Origin: Glycine soja
Taxonomy: Eukaryota > Streptophyta > Magnoliopsida > Fabales > Fabaceae
Assembly (NCBI RefSeq): GCF_004193775.1
Contig: NC_041019.1
Location: 40,072,966-40,136,965, forward strand
Length of the DNA: 64,000 bases
Direction of reading: 5' to 3'
Shown here: in pieces, positions 63,054-64,000 of the stretch
Layout: each line of letters starts with the position of its first letter
How positions within the stretch are numbered: position 1 is the first letter of the stretch
Notes under the pieces: generated by a model
Database searches by the model: none
Told to the model about the DNA's origin: nothing
What the model saw: the letters and a program-made list of their open reading frames with translations, nothing else
Made by a program: the position numbers and the translations under genes

Positions 63054-63870
63054 TCCAATCAAATGCTTGAATCTTATTTTTGTTAACGAAATATGCTTTG
63101 GAGATCTTTAGACAATTTCACATGGAAAGGTGTAAACAACCAATAGCTACTCCATTGGTTGCAAATGAAAATTTATCCAAGAATGATGATGGTAATAAAG
63201 CATAAATAGAAGCATAATTCAAAATTTATTGTATCTTTCATGTACCATACCAGGTTTAATGTTAGTTACAAGTTTATTGTCCAGGTTTATGCATTGTCAA
63301 GTCAAGTTCATCTATCTTGGTGCAACAAAGAGATTTATGAGGTACATAAGGGGTACAACTGATTATGTTATGTGGTTTTTGCAAAATGAAAATTGAGAGC
63401 TTGAAGGTTTTGGATACAGTGACTAGACAACTTGTTTAGACTTGCTAAAAATACCTTAGGCTATGCTTTCTTATTTGGTCTCATGGAATTCAAAGAAACA
63501 AGATCTGGTGGCCCAATCATAAGCTCGAGTTGAGTATATTTCAGCTACAACAATATCAAATCAGGCCATTTGGCTAAAGAAAAATTTATTAGATCTTAGG
63601 CAGATTCAAGGTGAAGTAATTGTTATTTGTATGGACAACAAGTCAATTATTGCTATAGCGAAAAATCCTGTTCAACATGGAAGGACTAAGCAAATGAAAT
63701 TGAGTATCATGCCATTAGAGAAGCATAGAAATCAAAGGAAATAAATTTGGAGCATTGCAATTTAGAAAATCAGATTGCAGAAATTATGACAAAAGCCCTT
63801 TCAAAGGGCATATTTTGAAGTGTTGAGATCAAAGCTTGAAGTATTGAAAAATCACAAGGAGAAGTTTTAG
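63054..63870 (+). pseudogene. Copia RT end and RNase H remnant (right half)
   Basis: This continues the copia pol of 38695-40215 after the CACTA insertion. Broken frames give FGDL/RQFHMERC-like text, then LGATKRFMRYIRGTTDYVMW, SWNSKKQDLVAQS, ARVEYISATTISNQAIWLKK and ICMDNKSIIAIAKNPVQHGR, which are the RNase H blocks including the DNKS Asp. In-frame stops are present. The end near 63830 (RSKLEVLKNHKE) is the usual close of the protein. 63870-64000 shows no further feature. Confidence 0.8.
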
Positions 63871-64000
63871 AAATTGACATTTTAATAATAAAATATCTAA
63901 TGTTTCGTCAGTTTTTTGTTTCTTCAAAGTTTGGTTAAATGTTACTTATGTTCAGAAAAAAAAAAAGCTAGTAGGCTAATATTGCTTATTTTTGTAGGTT

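Noticed and set aside
1..64000. tRNA, rRNA or snoRNA genes
   Set aside because: No cloverleaf with conserved A and B boxes or ribosomal text was seen. The TGGTATCAGAGC matches are primer binding sites.

Overview
The window is plant nuclear DNA, AT-rich and almost entirely transposable elements. A legume is indicated, most likely soybean or a close Glycine relative. The reasons are the LTRs studded with the palindrome GTAATCGATTAC, the CACTA (En/Spm, Tgm-like) ends reading CACTACTAGAAAA, and captured plant genes (WRKY, R2R3-MYB, THO5, WDR6, LEA_2, NEP1-interacting-type RING). I found no rRNA, tRNA, CRISPR array or intact single-copy host gene. The only ordinary host coding sequence is one exon of a cysteine-rich defensin-like peptide at 594-763.

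Layout. (1) 1016-16353 is a Mutator-like element with long terminal inverted repeats and two small antisense ORFs. Its right repeat was split by a Ty3/gypsy element (5301-16330, TSD GTGTG), whose 3' LTR was in turn split by a truncated Ty1/copia element (13118-15711). (2) 17230-22850 is a decayed FAR1-type MULE transposase with a C-terminal OTU protease domain, on the minus strand, interrupted by a 2987-bp solo LTR (19208-22194, TSD TATAT). (3) 23828-27417 holds small elements: a foldback, a Pack-MULE with an LEA_2-like fragment (TSD TATATAAAA) and a MITE (TSD TTAAAATAA). (4) 27705-37862 is a LINE ORF1 split by a roughly 9.8-kb CACTA-like insertion. That insertion carries fragments of THO5 and WDR6 genes, a solo LTR placed exactly on a splice acceptor, and a TSD-flanked copia element whose two ends are the same LTR end in opposite orientation. 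(5) 37862-40218 and 63054-63870 are two halves of a copia pol region split by (6) a 22.8-kb CACTA element, 40219-63050 (TSD TCT). It has a TNP2-type transposase, a second gene joining a TNP1-like part to a Ulp1-type protease, and antisense fragments of RING, WRKY, MYB and KH-domain genes.

How the genes work together. TNP2 and the TNP1/Ulp1 gene are the mobility genes of the large CACTA element, and both now carry premature stops. Three of the captured gene fragments sit in reverse orientation inside a 4.9-kb intron of the TNP1/Ulp1 gene, so transcription of the mobility gene would make RNA antisense to host transcription-factor and RNA-binding genes. The other retroelement genes (gag, protease, RT, RNase H, integrase) are all disrupted. 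All identifications come from reading motifs in the translated sequence; no database search was run.
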